From positions 9,114,001 through 9,178,000 of the forward strand of contig OZ316897.1 in NCBI GenBank assembly GCA_973895155.1: DNA of 64,000 bases, in the 5' to 3' direction. Source of the stretch: Marsupella aquatica (lineage: Eukaryota > Marchantiophyta). The position numbers and the translations under genes are program-made. Below are positions 1 through 12,879 of the stretch, piece after piece; positions within the stretch are counted from its first letter, which is position 1, and each line of letters begins with the position of its first letter. The notes below the pieces were generated by a model, which did no database searches, was not told the DNA's origin, and worked only from the letters and a program-made list of their open reading frames with translations.

Positions 1-2103
1 ATAAATGCTGCCACTGATATTATCCCATAACCGTCAGGTACAGAATGACCAGCATTTGCCACTGAAGAGCTATCAATGGTCGCATTACTACGAGGCATCA
101 ACCGAAACCCTAGCGAAATCCTGACAAGTACATCATCAGGGGAACAATGTTAACAAATTGATTTTTGTAGAATCCACTCAACTTAGTTTAGGATTGCGAA
201 ATTGTGACGGAGTAACAAAATTTGGACCTGCAGCAAACTAGAACGCTCTAAACTTAGCGAAGGGAGTAGTATTGCATAAAAGGGAATCAACCTGAATCGC
301 AATGGAAATTCCAAGAGGGCCATACACACATAGGAAAACGTGGTAACCAACCTTCCTGTGGACCCAGCAGGGCCATTTTGAGATTGGGGCACCACACGAT
401 ATGGAGAAGCCTTTCTAAGGCCAGCAGTAGCATGCTGGAGAGCTCTGCCTGTAAGGAGAATGAGATCCCCGGGACCAACTGCATTATCCGCTAGGAACCA
501 ATTTCCGTTTGGATCACACACCTGTAGAGAAAACGATTCCTCTCAGTATTGTGTGCATGGGAATGCTCGTTGGAGCAATTACGTAATAACATCTACATAT
601 GTACTTTAAAGGTCGCAAAAAACCATACCCGTAGCCCAGGCGTATCTGAAGCAACCAGCATGAGGAGTCCCTTCTCGACTTCATTACCAGAGTCTGACAT
701 CATCATAGCTTTCCCTCCACCTCCCCCAGGATGAAAGGACGTCGCTGTGAGAACAGATGACGAAGTCTCTCCAGATGGCAGAGGGGAATCATCCAGTATG
801 GATGCAAACGCACTGCCCACAGAATCCAAAATTAGTTGTGAGGCGTTTGAATCCGTGCTTGCTCTTTAGGCTGCTTCTCATGAATTAAAAGCAGGACAAC
901 ATCCAACATTGAAGAGGGTAAGCAACACCAAAAATGAGGACCCTTGTAGGGAGGGTCATGTATTCTTCAACATTCACTAGATAATCCATATGAGAAGAAA
1001 AGACAGATGGCTAGCGCTAGACCTAGAGCGGGAGAGCATCACAAACTCACTCGCTGCGAAGGCGCAGATGCCGAGCAATTGCACTTAACGCTGCTCTTGA
1101 AGCCTTTCCAAGGCAACGGAAAACTTCAGGCATGCCCGGTGGTGGGGGCTCAACGTCTTCATAGCTGGCTCTGTAATGCACACCAAAGCATTATGACAGA
1201 AAGTAGTCCCTCGAGGCCAGTCACCTATGGCTTCTAAAGAGTAGTTACTTTAGGGTTGTACAAGCATTAATCATACCTCCTCCAACGTTCAACACGACAA
1301 TGGAAACAGAACGTGAATTTTCTCGCACATTTGCAGCCAAGGAAAATCAACCCAAGTACTCAATACAAGACTCATCTGCCTTCCGGACACTGGGTGCGGA
1401 CCCCCTGATCCCTGGGCCACATAATGTATAAAGCAGTATCACGGCTCTTACCACCAAAGCTCCTTCACAGAAAACATGAGTCTAAATTTATTTTTCCCTT
1501 GCATGATTATGTAACTCACCTTCCTGCGCGATACAGATACATTTCTGTAGACGGACCAGATATGTGACCAGTAGACTTGGTCAAATCTGTCCCACCCCAA
1601 TTTGTCACACCGCCTCCGGAGCCTCCTCTACTTCGAAAATACAGCTTGGCGGACTCGAGCGCACATCTTACAAAAGTGGTGTCATCACCACCCAATTCAA
1701 TAATGACTGCATTGTATCTCGCGAGAGAATTCGACAGCGTCTCCACAGTTCGGGTGTACATCCCTGATGGAGCTCCATCTTCAGGCAGCATATCGATGAG
1801 CTTAACTCTTTGGAGTCCAACCGAGCTGTCCAGAGAGTTCCCCATACCCACTGAGTTTCCAAGAGGAGAATTGTTCGATGCCACATTATTCTGTGGAGGG
1901 GCACCATGAGGGTTCGAGAGCGGGAGAGCAAGAGAGAGCTGAGAGACCGCCGAACCTTGTCCCGAAGCTGAAATAGACTGCAAGTGGTTCGCATTGGAGT
2001 GCGCTTGATGTTGGTAGCTATGGCCAGGACTACCCGGTCGAAGAGTCGGAGAAGGACCGACACTAGGAGGCATAGAGGGCATGTGCATGGTCATCGAAGC
2101 CAT
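1..2103 (-). CDS. 2OG-Fe(II)-oxygenase-fold (isopenicillin N synthase-like) plant protein, 3' end outside window
   Basis: Five exons fit in phase: 2103-1520, 1170-1051, 863 or 857-629, 521-352 and 120-1 (open at the edge), about 407 codons so far. The ATG at 2103 is the first in frame after an upstream stop. Residues 1 to about 120 are Ser/Pro/Gly/His-rich and look disordered. The folded part starts near VKLIDMLPEDGAPSG and continues with LGKASRAALSAIARHLRLRS, LLMLVASDTPGLR, VCDPNGNWFLADN, GPGDLILLTGRALQHATAG and SPYRV. These resemble the C-terminal double-stranded beta-helix of plant 2OG oxygenases (distal His in LQHAT, Arg in YRV). I recall a conserved plant family with the same spacing but not its symbol. 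No HxD iron motif is obvious before the distal His, so activity is uncertain. Exon 3 has two possible acceptors (863 or 857), differing by two codons. The introns carry stops or non-conserved sequence. Confidence 0.8.
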
Positions 2104-3804
2104 CCTGACTTCCACGCTGGAATTATGACAAAACCTGACTTCGTCAAAATCGACTCCATTGCCGGTGCATTGAAACCTCTAGTATTGAGAAGTGGCCTTC
2201 GAGAAAGTGCACACTGTACCATGAACTAGTGGAAAGGACGCACTCGACATGAGAAATCAGGAAACCACTCGTAAAGGTATAAACCCTAGTCGAAAGAGTA
2301 AGACCAAAACGACATACGACGAGTCAATCCCCCATGAAGGAAAATTAAATATTATTGGTGCGTGGTAGAGCAGGTTGAGCCACAAAACTTCACTTCGGGC
2401 TGACTCATACATACCCTAAGCGAGGAAGAGAAAGTGAGGGGGACGAGTAGCAAGTATCGTTTGTGTTGACATCATGTCCGCAACATTCACCACGATGTCA
2501 AACACCACATCTGCTACTTCATGCCCCATCATTTCGATCACGTCCATCCCTTCCTCCGAATTGCCGTTTCTCTTCTACATAACTCCAAAATGCGCGTCAT
2601 GCAGTTTCTTTCGTTCGAACGCTGCTTGCTTCCTTTCCGTCTAAAGCTCAACCATAATAGACGGAAAATGGAGCTAAATTGCTCCTAAATAGTTCCCCCC
2701 AAGTATCCGCATCAAATTCCTCAATTCTTGCTGAATAGTTTCACATACACGAGTGTAACAAACTTCATATCCAGCCAGTATACTCTTCTCAAGCAGCAGC
2801 AGCAAGTTCCGAGCTCTCTCTCTCGCTCCCCGTCTACGGTCGCAATGAACTAACTATCACCAACTGTAATTAATTGCTCCGGACTCCTTCCTCCCTTTTG
2901 AGGGACGGATGGCCTCTCCTGTCCTGCCCGCGCTCAACCTTCACGACCGCGGTACTACTACTGTAGTTCGAATCCTGCACCCTCTTCGACTCAGAAGAGC
3001 TCCCGCACTAGCAAGCAATCAATCCGGAGAGAGGTCATCAGCATAGCCACCTCGCAAGATTCCAACGCGATGACGAAACACCGCCTGCTCCGCCCCGCCA
3101 AACAGAAACAAGCGACAAGCAGTGTCGCAGGTGGCAAACGTACGCCAGTCAAAGCTTCATTCGACAATCACGGTGCTGATGAACCTCTCTTTCCATGTCC
3201 CACACAGCTCTTTCCACGCCTCCACGACGAGACGAGACGACACAGAATTAACATAAAATGCTCGTCTCAAATGCAGAATTGTCGAACTCAGAGCAAACTC
3301 ACTCAAATTCTCGTTCAGCAGCAACAATGGAAGCGGAAACCAAACCAAACCAAACCAATCGACAGAAGGGACTTGTAACAAGGGAGCAACGAAAAGTGGT
3401 GCGGGGTCAAACGAGCGTCAAAATCAAGGCAGAGAAAGAATGTCGGCTAAGAGGGGAATGACTGAGAAGACCAACAGAGGGGAAATTATGGACACAGCAG
3501 GAAAGGCTGGAAAGCAGACAGTCAAACACACAGACAGACAAGCAGACAGACAGACAGAATGAATCAATTTGATGCGGCAGACAACAACAACATCAACAAC
3601 CCACTCACTGATTAGAGCGCCAGACGAGGCGACCCACCCAATCAAACAACGGTTTTCCCATCGATCGATGCAGCGAAACGCAGACGAAAGGCAGACGACA
3701 GCATAGAATGGCGATTGGCAACGCAAAGAAAGGAAAAGAGAAGCAAAGCAAAAGCAAAGGAAATCAATCAAATCAATCAAATCATGACATACTATACTAT
3801 ACTA
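2104..3804 (-). promoter_or_regulatory. Upstream region / probable 5' leader of the oxygenase-like gene
   Basis: No convincing gene. Read on the minus strand the region is pyrimidine-rich, with CT runs opposite 3700-3780 and a CAGA microsatellite on the plus strand at about 3525-3560. Such tracts are common in plant promoters and leaders. Open frames here (for example 3070-3378 plus) have low-complexity Gln/Lys/Thr composition set by the purine-rich strand and are not called. The transcription start cannot be placed. Confidence 0.3.
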
Positions 3805-4334
3805 CAGTGTACGCTCAGCTCTGTCTAAGTGCACATTCCATAAGCGCATTACCTGGTTTAAGTGTAAATGAACCTCGTTCTTCCATTATCTTTTATTGGG
3901 AATAAGCACTGGATCTGTCTAAGCGCACATTCCATAAGCACATTACCTGGTTAAATGCAAGGCACCCTGTTCTTCCCTCAAGTTTTACAGGGAATAAGCA
4001 CTTTTTAAGGAGCTGTTCTAAGCGCATACAGGCCTGAAATTACAGTAGCCAAAGGATACTTTAATAAGCACTTACCCTTCATAAGCGGTTTGTATGCACT
4101 TATTACCCTTCATAAGCCGTTTTATGCACTTATTGGTAAATGCACAATCACCTAAAATTGCATTTAGTGATAAATGCATGCACATTTGAGTCAAAAATGC
4201 ACTTATGGAGTTCAGGCCAGGGATACGAAGGTAATTGTGCTCAATGACAGGAGGATCAAAAAATGCAACACCTGGTTTAGTGCATGCCGTATCCGTCGTC
4301 TTCCCAAGATTTTGCACTTAAACAGAGTTAACTG
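3805..4334. mobile_element. Non-autonomous pogo/Tc1-mariner-like element (MITE), 530 bp
   Basis: The element begins CAGTGTACGC and ends GTTAACTG, with TA on both sides (3803-3804 and 4335-4336), as expected for Tc1/mariner/pogo insertion. The ends are an imperfect inverted repeat: left TACAGTGTACGC then CTCTGTCTAAGTGCA; the right end read in reverse gives TACAGTTAAC then TCTGTTTAAGTGCA. Inside, the motif TAAGCRCA/TGCACTTA recurs many times in both orientations. No transposase frame is present, so it would depend on a transposase elsewhere. Assignment to pogo rather than another TA-inserting family is inference. Confidence 0.7.
3820..4007. repeat. 94-bp direct tandem duplication inside the pogo-like element
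   Basis: Two copies, 3820-3913 and 3914-4007, both start tctgtctaagYgcacattcc and end gggaataagcact. They differ by scattered substitutions, mainly in the middle. The duplication builds the subterminal motif array of the element. Confidence 0.8.
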
Positions 4335-4336
4335 TA

Positions 4337-6971
4337 CCTTACTTACTATTCTGCTACGCACGAGGCATTAAAGACAGTACGCTTTTCACTGTTGCAGGAG
4401 TAATGATGCGACAAAATACCAGTTTACTTAGATGAAGCAGCACCATTGCACCAGTAATGTACAGTACATTCAAGCCTAATTTTTTAAGGTGTTTTCTTTT
4501 TGGTCATTGTGATGTCAAAGGAGAAGAGGTTATTGTAACGTGCCAGGAAGTAGTACTTCATGAGCAAAAACATTATTCACATGACCCCTAATTTTTCTAT
4601 GTCCAATTGTCTCGCAAATAAGAACCTGGTTGATAGCTTACATTTTTGGGACCCCTCTTTTCTCTAGCCATCTGGAGTCATAAAAAACACAAAAACTATA
4701 AAAGGCAGCAAAAAGAAATTCAAAATCACTAGTGTCTCATTAAGAACATTCTCATCACTAACAAAATTCCTGTTTGCTCACATAATACAATAACTCAACA
4801 AGAAGATGCTAATAAATTCCTTATCTTATTTTACTAGATTGTGTTCTGGTCATTAGATCTCAATAGATTTAAGGATTTTAGATTCTGGCTTGTGAAGTAT
4901 GGGGGCTAGGTGGGCAACTGGCAAACAGAAAAGGGAGCCAATTTTGGCCAATAGCTGCAAGGAATTCTTAAAGAGATGGACTCTTGGAAATTTTAGTCAC
5001 TGGAAAATAGTTGCTATTACTGTGAGACAGTGATGCTCAAATGTCCATCATCTATGGTGGCTCTAGTGCCGTCTAGGCCAAGTGTTTCTATGTTCTAGCA
5101 TCTCAAACCTTTACTGGAAAGCCTTACTTGTTATTAGGCCATAGGAAGGATTTCAGGACTTTCTTTTATGACCATGTGAAAGTTGATTTCTAGTGTGGAA
5201 AAAATTTATTCGGTAAGGATTGGGAGATGAGTTTCATTTGCCCATGATTGAGATTACTTAAAATAAACTAAAAAAGAGTGGTGTCAGAGTGCGTACTTAC
5301 TCCTCACTCCAACCAAACCGAGTATTGAAGATGGTCATGGGGTGCTTTACAAGAAGAGGGGGCCCATTGTTTCTTTTCACTCCTTTTGAGATTGAGTTTG
5401 GACAGTGTGTAAAGGAGTATAAAGGGTTGCAATTGACTTTGCAAGAAATTGCCCACTACGTACTGTACGTCCCTAGCAATGACACCTCCTTTTTAAATGG
5501 CATTTTGCAAAAGTTTTATGTTTCTTAACACTGGGCGCATACTAGCAATGATGCATTGAGACCCCGATTGAGACTAGCGCAAATCCCAACACAAGTGTTT
5601 TCTACTGCTGATACTTCTTCATGTAATTTTTGAATATTTTTGTCTAGTTACCTAACAGTATAAGGATAGGGCCCAAAGCACATGGGAGATGACGCCGAGT
5701 TTCAGAGAAAATAGATCGAGCCCATGCCAAAAACCCTGCCAGCGTCTACAAATTACAACTTATATGGCACTACATCCCAGCAGGATGGTATGGTGTCTAC
5801 CTATTCTTACATGGTAAACATAACAATGGGCCGAATGCTTATTATGTCTAGAAGTTTTTACCAGTTCCATAAGTGGTCCAAACAGTTTTAAACTTGGGCT
5901 CTTGGTTCTTTCATTCAACCGATTTATATTTATTGATTTTCATTTCAAAAGATTCTTTTTCTCAAAAGTCAATATTAAGAACAAGAAGTGGACTTCCAGT
6001 AGAAGTCGCTAGTGCCCCACACCTTATAAAACCACCCTTTTTGTTCTGCTACTTGAAAGTGGTCATTCTTATTTATGATGCAAATGAATATTCTCTTTAT
6101 TTGTATATAGGGTCAATACTAGTGCATTGCACAGAAAATGTCCTTTGTAAAAATGATGATGTAGCATAAAATATATCATCTGCAAGCCAAAAGATTTCAT
6201 TATGTAAATATGTTTTGGGGCAAAAGATATCATTGTGTAAAAGATGTCTACAGAGAAAATATCGTTCCGCAGAGATGAAATTCTGTGAAAGATGTCAACC
6301 TTGTACCATCCATTTGCAGGAGTCATATTTAGAACTGGACCCTGTTTTTTTCCTTTCTTGCCTAGGTTTCTATTGGTAACCTAGTCTTTTATATTGGCAC
6401 CTAAAAAAGGCACCCCTCTCTCTCCTTAGAGGAAAAAAAGCCACTTCACACAACAACCAAAAAGCAAATATGGCCTATTAAAAAACAAACACAATAAACC
6501 CCAAAACTACCTCCCTACCTCCTGGGAAAATGGAAAAAGGTAAAACCCTTCTAAAAAAGGTTAAAACTATTCAAAAATGGGAAATACACATTTCATTTGC
6601 TCATCCTTCTCTCCTCCTAGTGTCATATGCACATTCCCAATAATGATGGAGTGTGGGCTATCCTTGTATAGCTTGCACTTCCTCTACTCATGTGAGTTGT
6701 GTTCACTTTACTAGACTAGGGCATGGCAGGCTTTTTTTGGCAAAATAATGCCAAAAATATACCAGCGGTACAAAGGAACTATTCTTTTAGATTTCAGGAG
6801 ATATGACGAATAATCTAGAAGAATCTGATGGCTGGTATTACTCTTGGGATGATCACGCTCATGCATGCAGTGTGTAAAAAGTTAATCTTTTTAGATTTCA
6901 TTTCTTTACTTTAAAACAATGTAAACATTTGAATGTTTCTTTATTTAATATGCATAATAATGTTTTCCAAG
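4337..6971. other. Gene-free AT-rich stretch
   Basis: No gene recognised. Open frames of 60-98 codons exist (5289-5528 and 5873-6169 plus; 6069-6326 minus) but lack domain signals, splice context or codon bias. No inverted-repeat ends or target duplications were found. Confidence 0.5.
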
Positions 6972-7720
6972 GGACTCAACTTTTCAGCTCACCCGACCCA
7001 AATTCCCCAAAAGTGATTCACATCGAGTTCATGGCACAATGTCCTAAGGCATCACAGTACGGTATCTCAAACCTCACTGTATCTCGATAACTGTACATCA
7101 AAATATGACATATATTATGTATTACACTCTTGTATACCGTGATAATACTCTTGTATACCGTGATAATACTAGTTTTTTTTTTTCAATCAATAAATGCAGT
7201 CACATTTTGATGTGTGATTACCAACAAGACAAAAGCTTTGATGCAATTTAAAATTTCTTGGGCAAACTTTGGCGTCTATCACACTTTCGGGCAAGGGCTG
7301 CACAATGTTGTTTGACTCTGGTCTCTTGCAATAGCAACCCAAGTCAACAGGTTTGGTCAAGTTCCCATGAGAAAAAGTGTGGGCCCTGGTCAAGGTGCCC
7401 AACCATTTTGGGAATTTTCAACTGGCACAAACACTATTTGAAAGTCTGTCCCAGGGACTCAAATTTGCAATAATTGATTCATTCCTCAGTTCATGGCACG
7501 ATGTCCCCAAGCACTACAGTAGGGCTTCTCCAAACCTCACTATCCTAGTAAATGCGGCTGGAATTTCCAGTGCAAAACTCTGACGTGGATCACACTTTTG
7601 GGCAGGGGCTGTCCAACTTTGTTTGACTTGGGTTTTGCAATAACAGCCCAAGTCAGGAGCCGGTTAGGTCAGGTTCCAAGGAGATAAGTGTGGGCCCTGG
7701 ATATAGGTACCTGATCTTTC
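6972..7720. repeat. Diverged tandem duplication, unit about 310-480 bp
   Basis: A block from 6972 (gggactcaactt, agttcatggcacaatgtcc, ctcaaacctcactgtatc) recurs from 7453 (gggactcaaatt, agttcatggcacgatgtcc). The following block at about 7277 (atcacactttcgggcaaggg) recurs at about 7589. Copies are clearly diverged. The first carries about 170 bp extra, including a 21-bp perfect tandem and a T run. No coding content recognised. Confidence 0.65.
7126..7167. repeat. Perfect 21-bp tandem duplication
   Basis: Units 7126-7146 and 7147-7167 are identical (start actcttgtataccgtg). They lie in the insert that separates the two copies of the larger duplication. Confidence 0.9.
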
Positions 7721-7746
7721 TTGCCCTGACCATAATTGACCATAAG

Positions 7747-7992
7747 AAAAGCAACAATATATAATGTAACGTGTTACATAACAAGTGTGCTCAAATTGAA
7801 CAAATTTTCCCATACCACTATAAATTCAATTGTTCTCCTATATCACCAAGTGTTTTTATTGCACATCAAAAAGCAACAACATATTGTGTATTGAGCTACA
7901 TGACAAGTGTTCACAAGTTGGAACAAATTTTCCATACCTCCCTCAACTCCATTACTCTTTTATATCACTAATTGTTGTTCTTTCTATGTATT
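7747..7992. repeat. 122-bp diverged tandem duplication
   Basis: Copies start at 7747 and 7869 (aaaagcaacaaYat), share acaagtgt and gaacaaattttcc, and end with tatatcacYaaktgtt. AT-rich; no coding potential recognised. Confidence 0.65.
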
Positions 7993-8030
7993 GGGCTGCT
8001 GCTTTTTTATGTGCAGTTACGACCCATCAG

Positions 8031-8121
8031 TTTGAGTCAATGATCTGGACCCTCCACTATGTTTGAGACCGATCACTTTGGGTCAATGATCTGGACCCTA
8101 AAAAGCCCACTATGATTGAGA
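8031..8121. repeat. About 45-bp tandem duplication
   Basis: The segment gtcaatgatctggacc followed by ccactatgNttgaga occurs twice, from 8031 and from 8077. Confidence 0.7.
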
Positions 8122-8632
8122 AGCTCTAGTGTAGATATTTCTTAAATATCTTACAAATTAATTAATAGAAAACCTTGGCTGGGAATATCGAATGGGGGAT
8201 GCCTGTACCCTCCCCTCCCCTTATTATTGAGTAAGTTGCTTTGGGGTCTTGTCTAGCGATTCAGCATCTTTGTGCTTTGGCAGTGTGATATTTATTTGTT
8301 ATATATTTCCAAAAGTCCAGTACCATACAAAGGATCCAGCCATCCATCGCCACACGAACACATGCATTGTTGAAACATGCCACGTAATATCCACCATGGC
8401 GCTCAGTCATGAGGTCCATGCCTCCATCCTCTCATTCCATCCATCCATCCAAAGATCCATGCAGCATGGCCATGCTCCCCTCGTCATGGTGTCCACGATC
8501 TTTTTGACACGCATGTAATGCATGCAATTTGCAGGACTGACTGACCGGACTGCCCGAATCCAAATTACAAAGACGGGCATAGCAGTGGTGCTGCCCGAGC
8601 ACTCCACAGCGCCTCAATCTAGTCTACTGAAG

Positions 8633-8720
8633 GGACTAGAGACCATAGGTACCTTCAATAAATAAAAATAATGATTGGACTGGAGACCATGGGTACCTTC
8701 AATAAATAAAAATGATGATT
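8633..8720. repeat. 44-bp tandem duplication
   Basis: Units 8633-8676 and 8677-8720, each ggactRgagaccatRggtac followed by cttcaataaataaaaat, nearly identical. Confidence 0.85.
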
Positions 8721-11229
8721 TGGAATTGAGACCTATATATCAGAGTGTCCAAGGGCAGAAAAGGCCTAACTGGGAGACATGATCCCAAAGGCAAAGCAAC
8801 CCACTGAAGGGGAGGAAAAGAGGGAAACCATATGAATTCCAATCCAATGAAACAAAAAGTTAAGTGATGTTTTATAAAAATTGTTAAACAATAATGTTTA
8901 TTAGTGTTTTTAGCATTTCATGTAAAAAACACTGATTAACTAATGTTCATGTGTTTTTGTAAAGTAAAAGTGAAATCTAGGAAAATAAATATCATGGACC
9001 ACAAAGTAGGTTTTTGTAACCCTCATGGACCACATTTTCCAATATTAAATTTAATTGTCATAAATTCATATTCATAAATCTCAATTTTTATTATTTTGGG
9101 AATATGCTAGAGGAGTATGTAAGCTACACACCATCAAAGTAACAATGAACTATTGGCCTTCTGGTTTAGTTTTTCATCATAAATGCAAAGGGGTGAATTC
9201 CATTAAATTAAGTTTGATTGTGTTAACACAAAATATTTGAGCTTGTCTTTTACAATCTCCTCTTTCTCTAGTTGCCTTGCATGTGCAAAACTAAAAATTA
9301 TTTTGGGACTCATACTCATCAAGTTATGGGCCCCAAACTCCTTTTGACCACCAAAATGTGGTCCATGGGAGCAGTTTGTCCAACATTCAAAGCAATATAC
9401 AAACTTTTTACAGAAAGTGCCAACATAGTACAAAAGAATAAACAAAAGAGGTCCCAAGTGGACAAAACCAAACACAAAAGAAGTGAGCAAAAGGAAACCC
9501 CTAAAAACCAAGAAAGAAGAACTAAAAGAAAAGAGCAAAAAGAAACCCCCAAAAACCAAGAAAGATAAACTAAAACTATCGCAAATGGACCAAGGTCCTC
9601 ATCATTCCTAGCAAATGAACCTCCAACATGGAGGTTCATCCTGGTTTTAGTTTCAAAATAATTCATTGCATTATGCTGTAATTTTAAAAGAAAAAATAGT
9701 AACTTTTTGGGTAGTGCATGCTCGAATCTGATCATTCCTAGATAATCTACTGCACTTGATGTTTATTTTGTTTGGCCTCCCAATGACAAAATATTATCAA
9801 TTAATACATACATTATATTGTAAGTATGCTATTTAAACGCTATTCAATCATGCCTTTTCTTTCTCAACACTATATTTATGTTAAGCACTTTTGTTGTTTC
9901 TTTCCCATGTCCATTTACAAAATGACATTATGGCAACAGGTCACCCTAGTCATTTGATTGGTAGCATTTTTCACAACCATGGCATGACCTCAAGCTGCCA
10001 TTGTGCACCTTTTCCATGCCCAACCCATCATTCTCATGCAACTTGCACACTCTTTGAAATCCAAATGCCAGACAAGCTAACTGACTCTCCATAGTTTCTG
10101 ACTGCCTGACCATCTCACTTAAGGTTGACAACACCCAATATTACATACTATTGACATTGTCATGCGTTACCAGCATTTTTTAATTTATTCCTTATATTTT
10201 GGGGTTCATTTTACCTACTATCTAGAAACATTGTTTTAGTATTTTGGACAGGTTGGGGACAACCTGTTTGAATTTCCTCTAGGAGTGTTGAATCTATTAA
10301 ACCAATTCTTGGAATGAGAGACAATCTCTTCCTCGCCCAAGGTCTAATTTTGGTGTGCAATATTGTCCAAAGATGATGATAGTTAGGGTGCATGGATCTG
10401 AATAAGATCTCCAAGGGTCTAGAAAGCAGGTTGTGAGCCTATGCAAGAAGGGGTTTGGACAAAATGTAAGAAATAAATGTGATCCTAAAGTCAGCTAAAG
10501 TGTAGGGGTATAGATCCTTTCAAGGCCAAATATGAGGCACAGATGCAACACAATGAGGTGGGTGACAACACATTTACCCATCCTATGAGGAAGGTGGTGA
10601 TTGGAGAGGGAATGGGAAGAGATGATGATCATGGATAGCCATTAATTAGGACAATAGGATTGGTGAGAGCACGGATAGGGATCAGCTTTGAATTTGGCTA
10701 CATTAGAGTTTGCACTTAAGTTGTTGTTTCTAGTGAAAACCTTGAAACACTTACTTGTAAAACATGCCAAACAATGCAAAACACCATAAGAAAAAATTTC
10801 ATTATGTGGACTATCAATAAATGAGGAAACCAGGTGTGATCAAAAAAAGGTAATCTTAATGCAAATAGCTAATTTTCTATAAATCATAGGAAGTAAAAGA
10901 AGGTATTCTAAACTTGATTTAAACAATGTTTTTTAATATATAATTTTTACAAATAAAAATATACTCAATATTAAAATAAAGAGAATTTTTTTCTTCATAA
11001 TATATAATTATTTATATTAGGCTATGATGGCACATAGTAACTCGAAATATACAATAAATCCCAGACCCAAAGGAACTCATCCTGCCTACATGGGAACTAA
11101 CCCCCATGGTGGAGGATTCCTCAATATGTCCTTATGCCCTGATGTGAATTTCCTTTGTTGGAGGATGCCGCAATGGAGATCCCCTAGGCGCAGACCAGAT
11201 ACTACAATTTTTTGTGAGATGCAACCAAA
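8721..11229. other. Gene-free AT-rich stretch
   Basis: No gene recognised. It contains a 48-bp A-rich tandem duplication (9485-9532 and 9533-9580, gagcaaaaRgaaaccccY). The overlapping frames at 9203-9735 on both strands are low-complexity translations of this tract and are not called. The frame at 11024-11251 has no recognisable features. Confidence 0.5.
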
Positions 11230-11250
11230 TCTCATGCAAAAACAACCTTG

Positions 11251-11540
11251 AATTCAAATTGCATGAGCGTTAATCTTGCATGAGCAGAATATGATTTTGG
11301 GATCTTTGCTCATTAAATTAATAACTGGTGAGTTTTTACTTCAGTTAGTACGTATACAACCTGAGCTTGGACGAGAGTTGAGATACTTTAAAAAATATAA
11401 GACATTGTTAGAAGTATTTGTGAGAGTTGCTGGAATTGAAAATGAGGTCAGTGAGCAAATGAAGATGACATTTTGTACTATAGTTAATGCCAAAAATAAG
11501 ACTGCATATTTTATAAGTCTAGCAGAACTAAATTAAGATA
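11251..11540 (+). repeat. Exon-like repeat R3, copy 1 (open frame)
   Basis: Reads without stops for 86 codons (11276-11536) and includes KLITGEFLLQLV, ELGRELRYFKKYK and LEVFVRVAGIENE. The same sequence recurs, decayed, at about 11610 and 12880. The peptide is not recognised. It may be an exon of a degenerated gene or part of a mobile element; the repetition favours the latter. Confidence 0.5.
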
Positions 11541-11609
11541 TTATCTTTGTGATTTAAATTGTGATTTAAATCAATGCAATCAAGATTTAGATCATCATAT
11601 AGACTGTTT

Positions 11610-12055
11610 TGAACTCAAATTGCATGAGCAAGGGGTGATCCTAGCTCCTGGCGGATGAAATTGATTGCTGGCAAGTTTTTGCTCCATGTGGTAGAATCAC
11701 AGCCTAAGCTTTGGCAACAATTACTGTCCACAAAAAACGTAAATTATCCTTAGAAGTATTACCTAGTTCTGCTAGAATTAAGATGGAGCTTACTAAGCAA
11801 ACTGAAAAAAATGTGATGTAATTGATGACCCAAACAGGGTTGCTCAATTTTTTACTCTGTAAAAGTTAGATCCGCAAATTATCTTTTGTCAACAACTCTT
11901 CAAATTTTATCCTAATTTAGAAACATATTTATGGAAATGGAGTTTTGTGCTCAAGCATTTTTCTTTATTGAATTTTTTTTTTGTTGGATTTAGGGGATGA
12001 ACAAGCAAAGAGTTGGAGCATAGATAGTGGAAAGGATGGCAAGGAGAATGAAAAC
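11610..12055 (+). repeat. Exon-like repeat R3, copy 2 (decayed)
   Basis: Preceded by the same gaactcaaattgcatgagca lead-in as copy 1 (one mismatch). Translation fragments such as MKLIAGKFLLHVVESQPKL align with copy 1, but stops and frameshifts follow. Its downstream tail (caaagagttggagca, then aaggagaatg) is shared with copy 3, so the unit extends beyond the exon-like part to about 12055. Confidence 0.5.
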
Positions 12056-12067
12056 GTGTTATTATCT

Positions 12068-12085
12068 GGGGGGGGGGGGGGGGGG
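12068..12085 (+). repeat. G18 homopolymer
   Basis: Eighteen consecutive G residues directly downstream of R3 copy 2. A run this long is slippage-prone and could form a G-quadruplex; an assembly or sequencing error in its length is possible. Confidence 0.9.
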
Positions 12086-12879
12086 TTTGAGTATGAAAAA
12101 TCATAAACCATGTGCAATTAAAAATAAATATTTTTGAAAAAAATTTGCCATTTTCTTAAAAGCATAGGAGGTATAAAATGAAATAGAGCCTCACATTTAG
12201 AATACTCTCTTACATATATATATTTATTTATATTTAAAGTGAAATATGTAATTGATATTGAACAACAAAAATAATATTAAAATAAATTAGACTAGGATTG
12301 CAAGTGATACCTCTGAATATACACTAATTTAACCCCTTGAGGTTGTGATTGCTTTTGGTGATGTTCATTCTTGACTAACTTTAGGTGTGGTTTAGTATTC
12401 TGTTTCATTTCATTTACAAGTTGCTAGGTTTGGAAAACCTCTTCACTTTTGTGATCCTCAGTTATTTGGCAATAACTAAGGTTGATGGCACCATGTACAC
12501 TATGTAATAACTTGGGGGTGAACTTAGTGTATATTTTGGGGTACCATATGCAATCTTAGCCTAATATAAATACTCATATTTTATAGAGTATAAAATATTT
12601 TGTACTATGAGTATACCTATTATGGATCGCATACAATTTGTACAATTTTCAACAGTCAACCCCCGAGTGTAATAAGTGAAGCAACATTCTTAATAGGATG
12701 AGTGGCTTGTGTATATTTTATGACTTTTGTATAGAATATACAAGACTTGGTGATCCAAATTGACTGACTTGTGTACATCATCAGGCCCTGGTGAGAACCC
12801 CCTAGTGAAGATCCCCTTGGCGAAGACCCTGTCCTTTGGTTTCTTGGTGAAATTGAGCAAAATCAACATGAAAATCAAC

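Noticed and set aside
3070-3378. 102-codon plus-strand frame rich in Lys, Gln and Thr
   Set aside because: It reads a purine-rich, CA-rich strand that is better explained as the leader of the minus-strand gene; no domain and no splice context.
9203-9735. Frames on both strands over the 48-bp A-rich tandem
   Set aside because: Repeat-driven, low-complexity peptides (poly Phe/Leu/Ser or Lys/Glu/Gln) with no start context.
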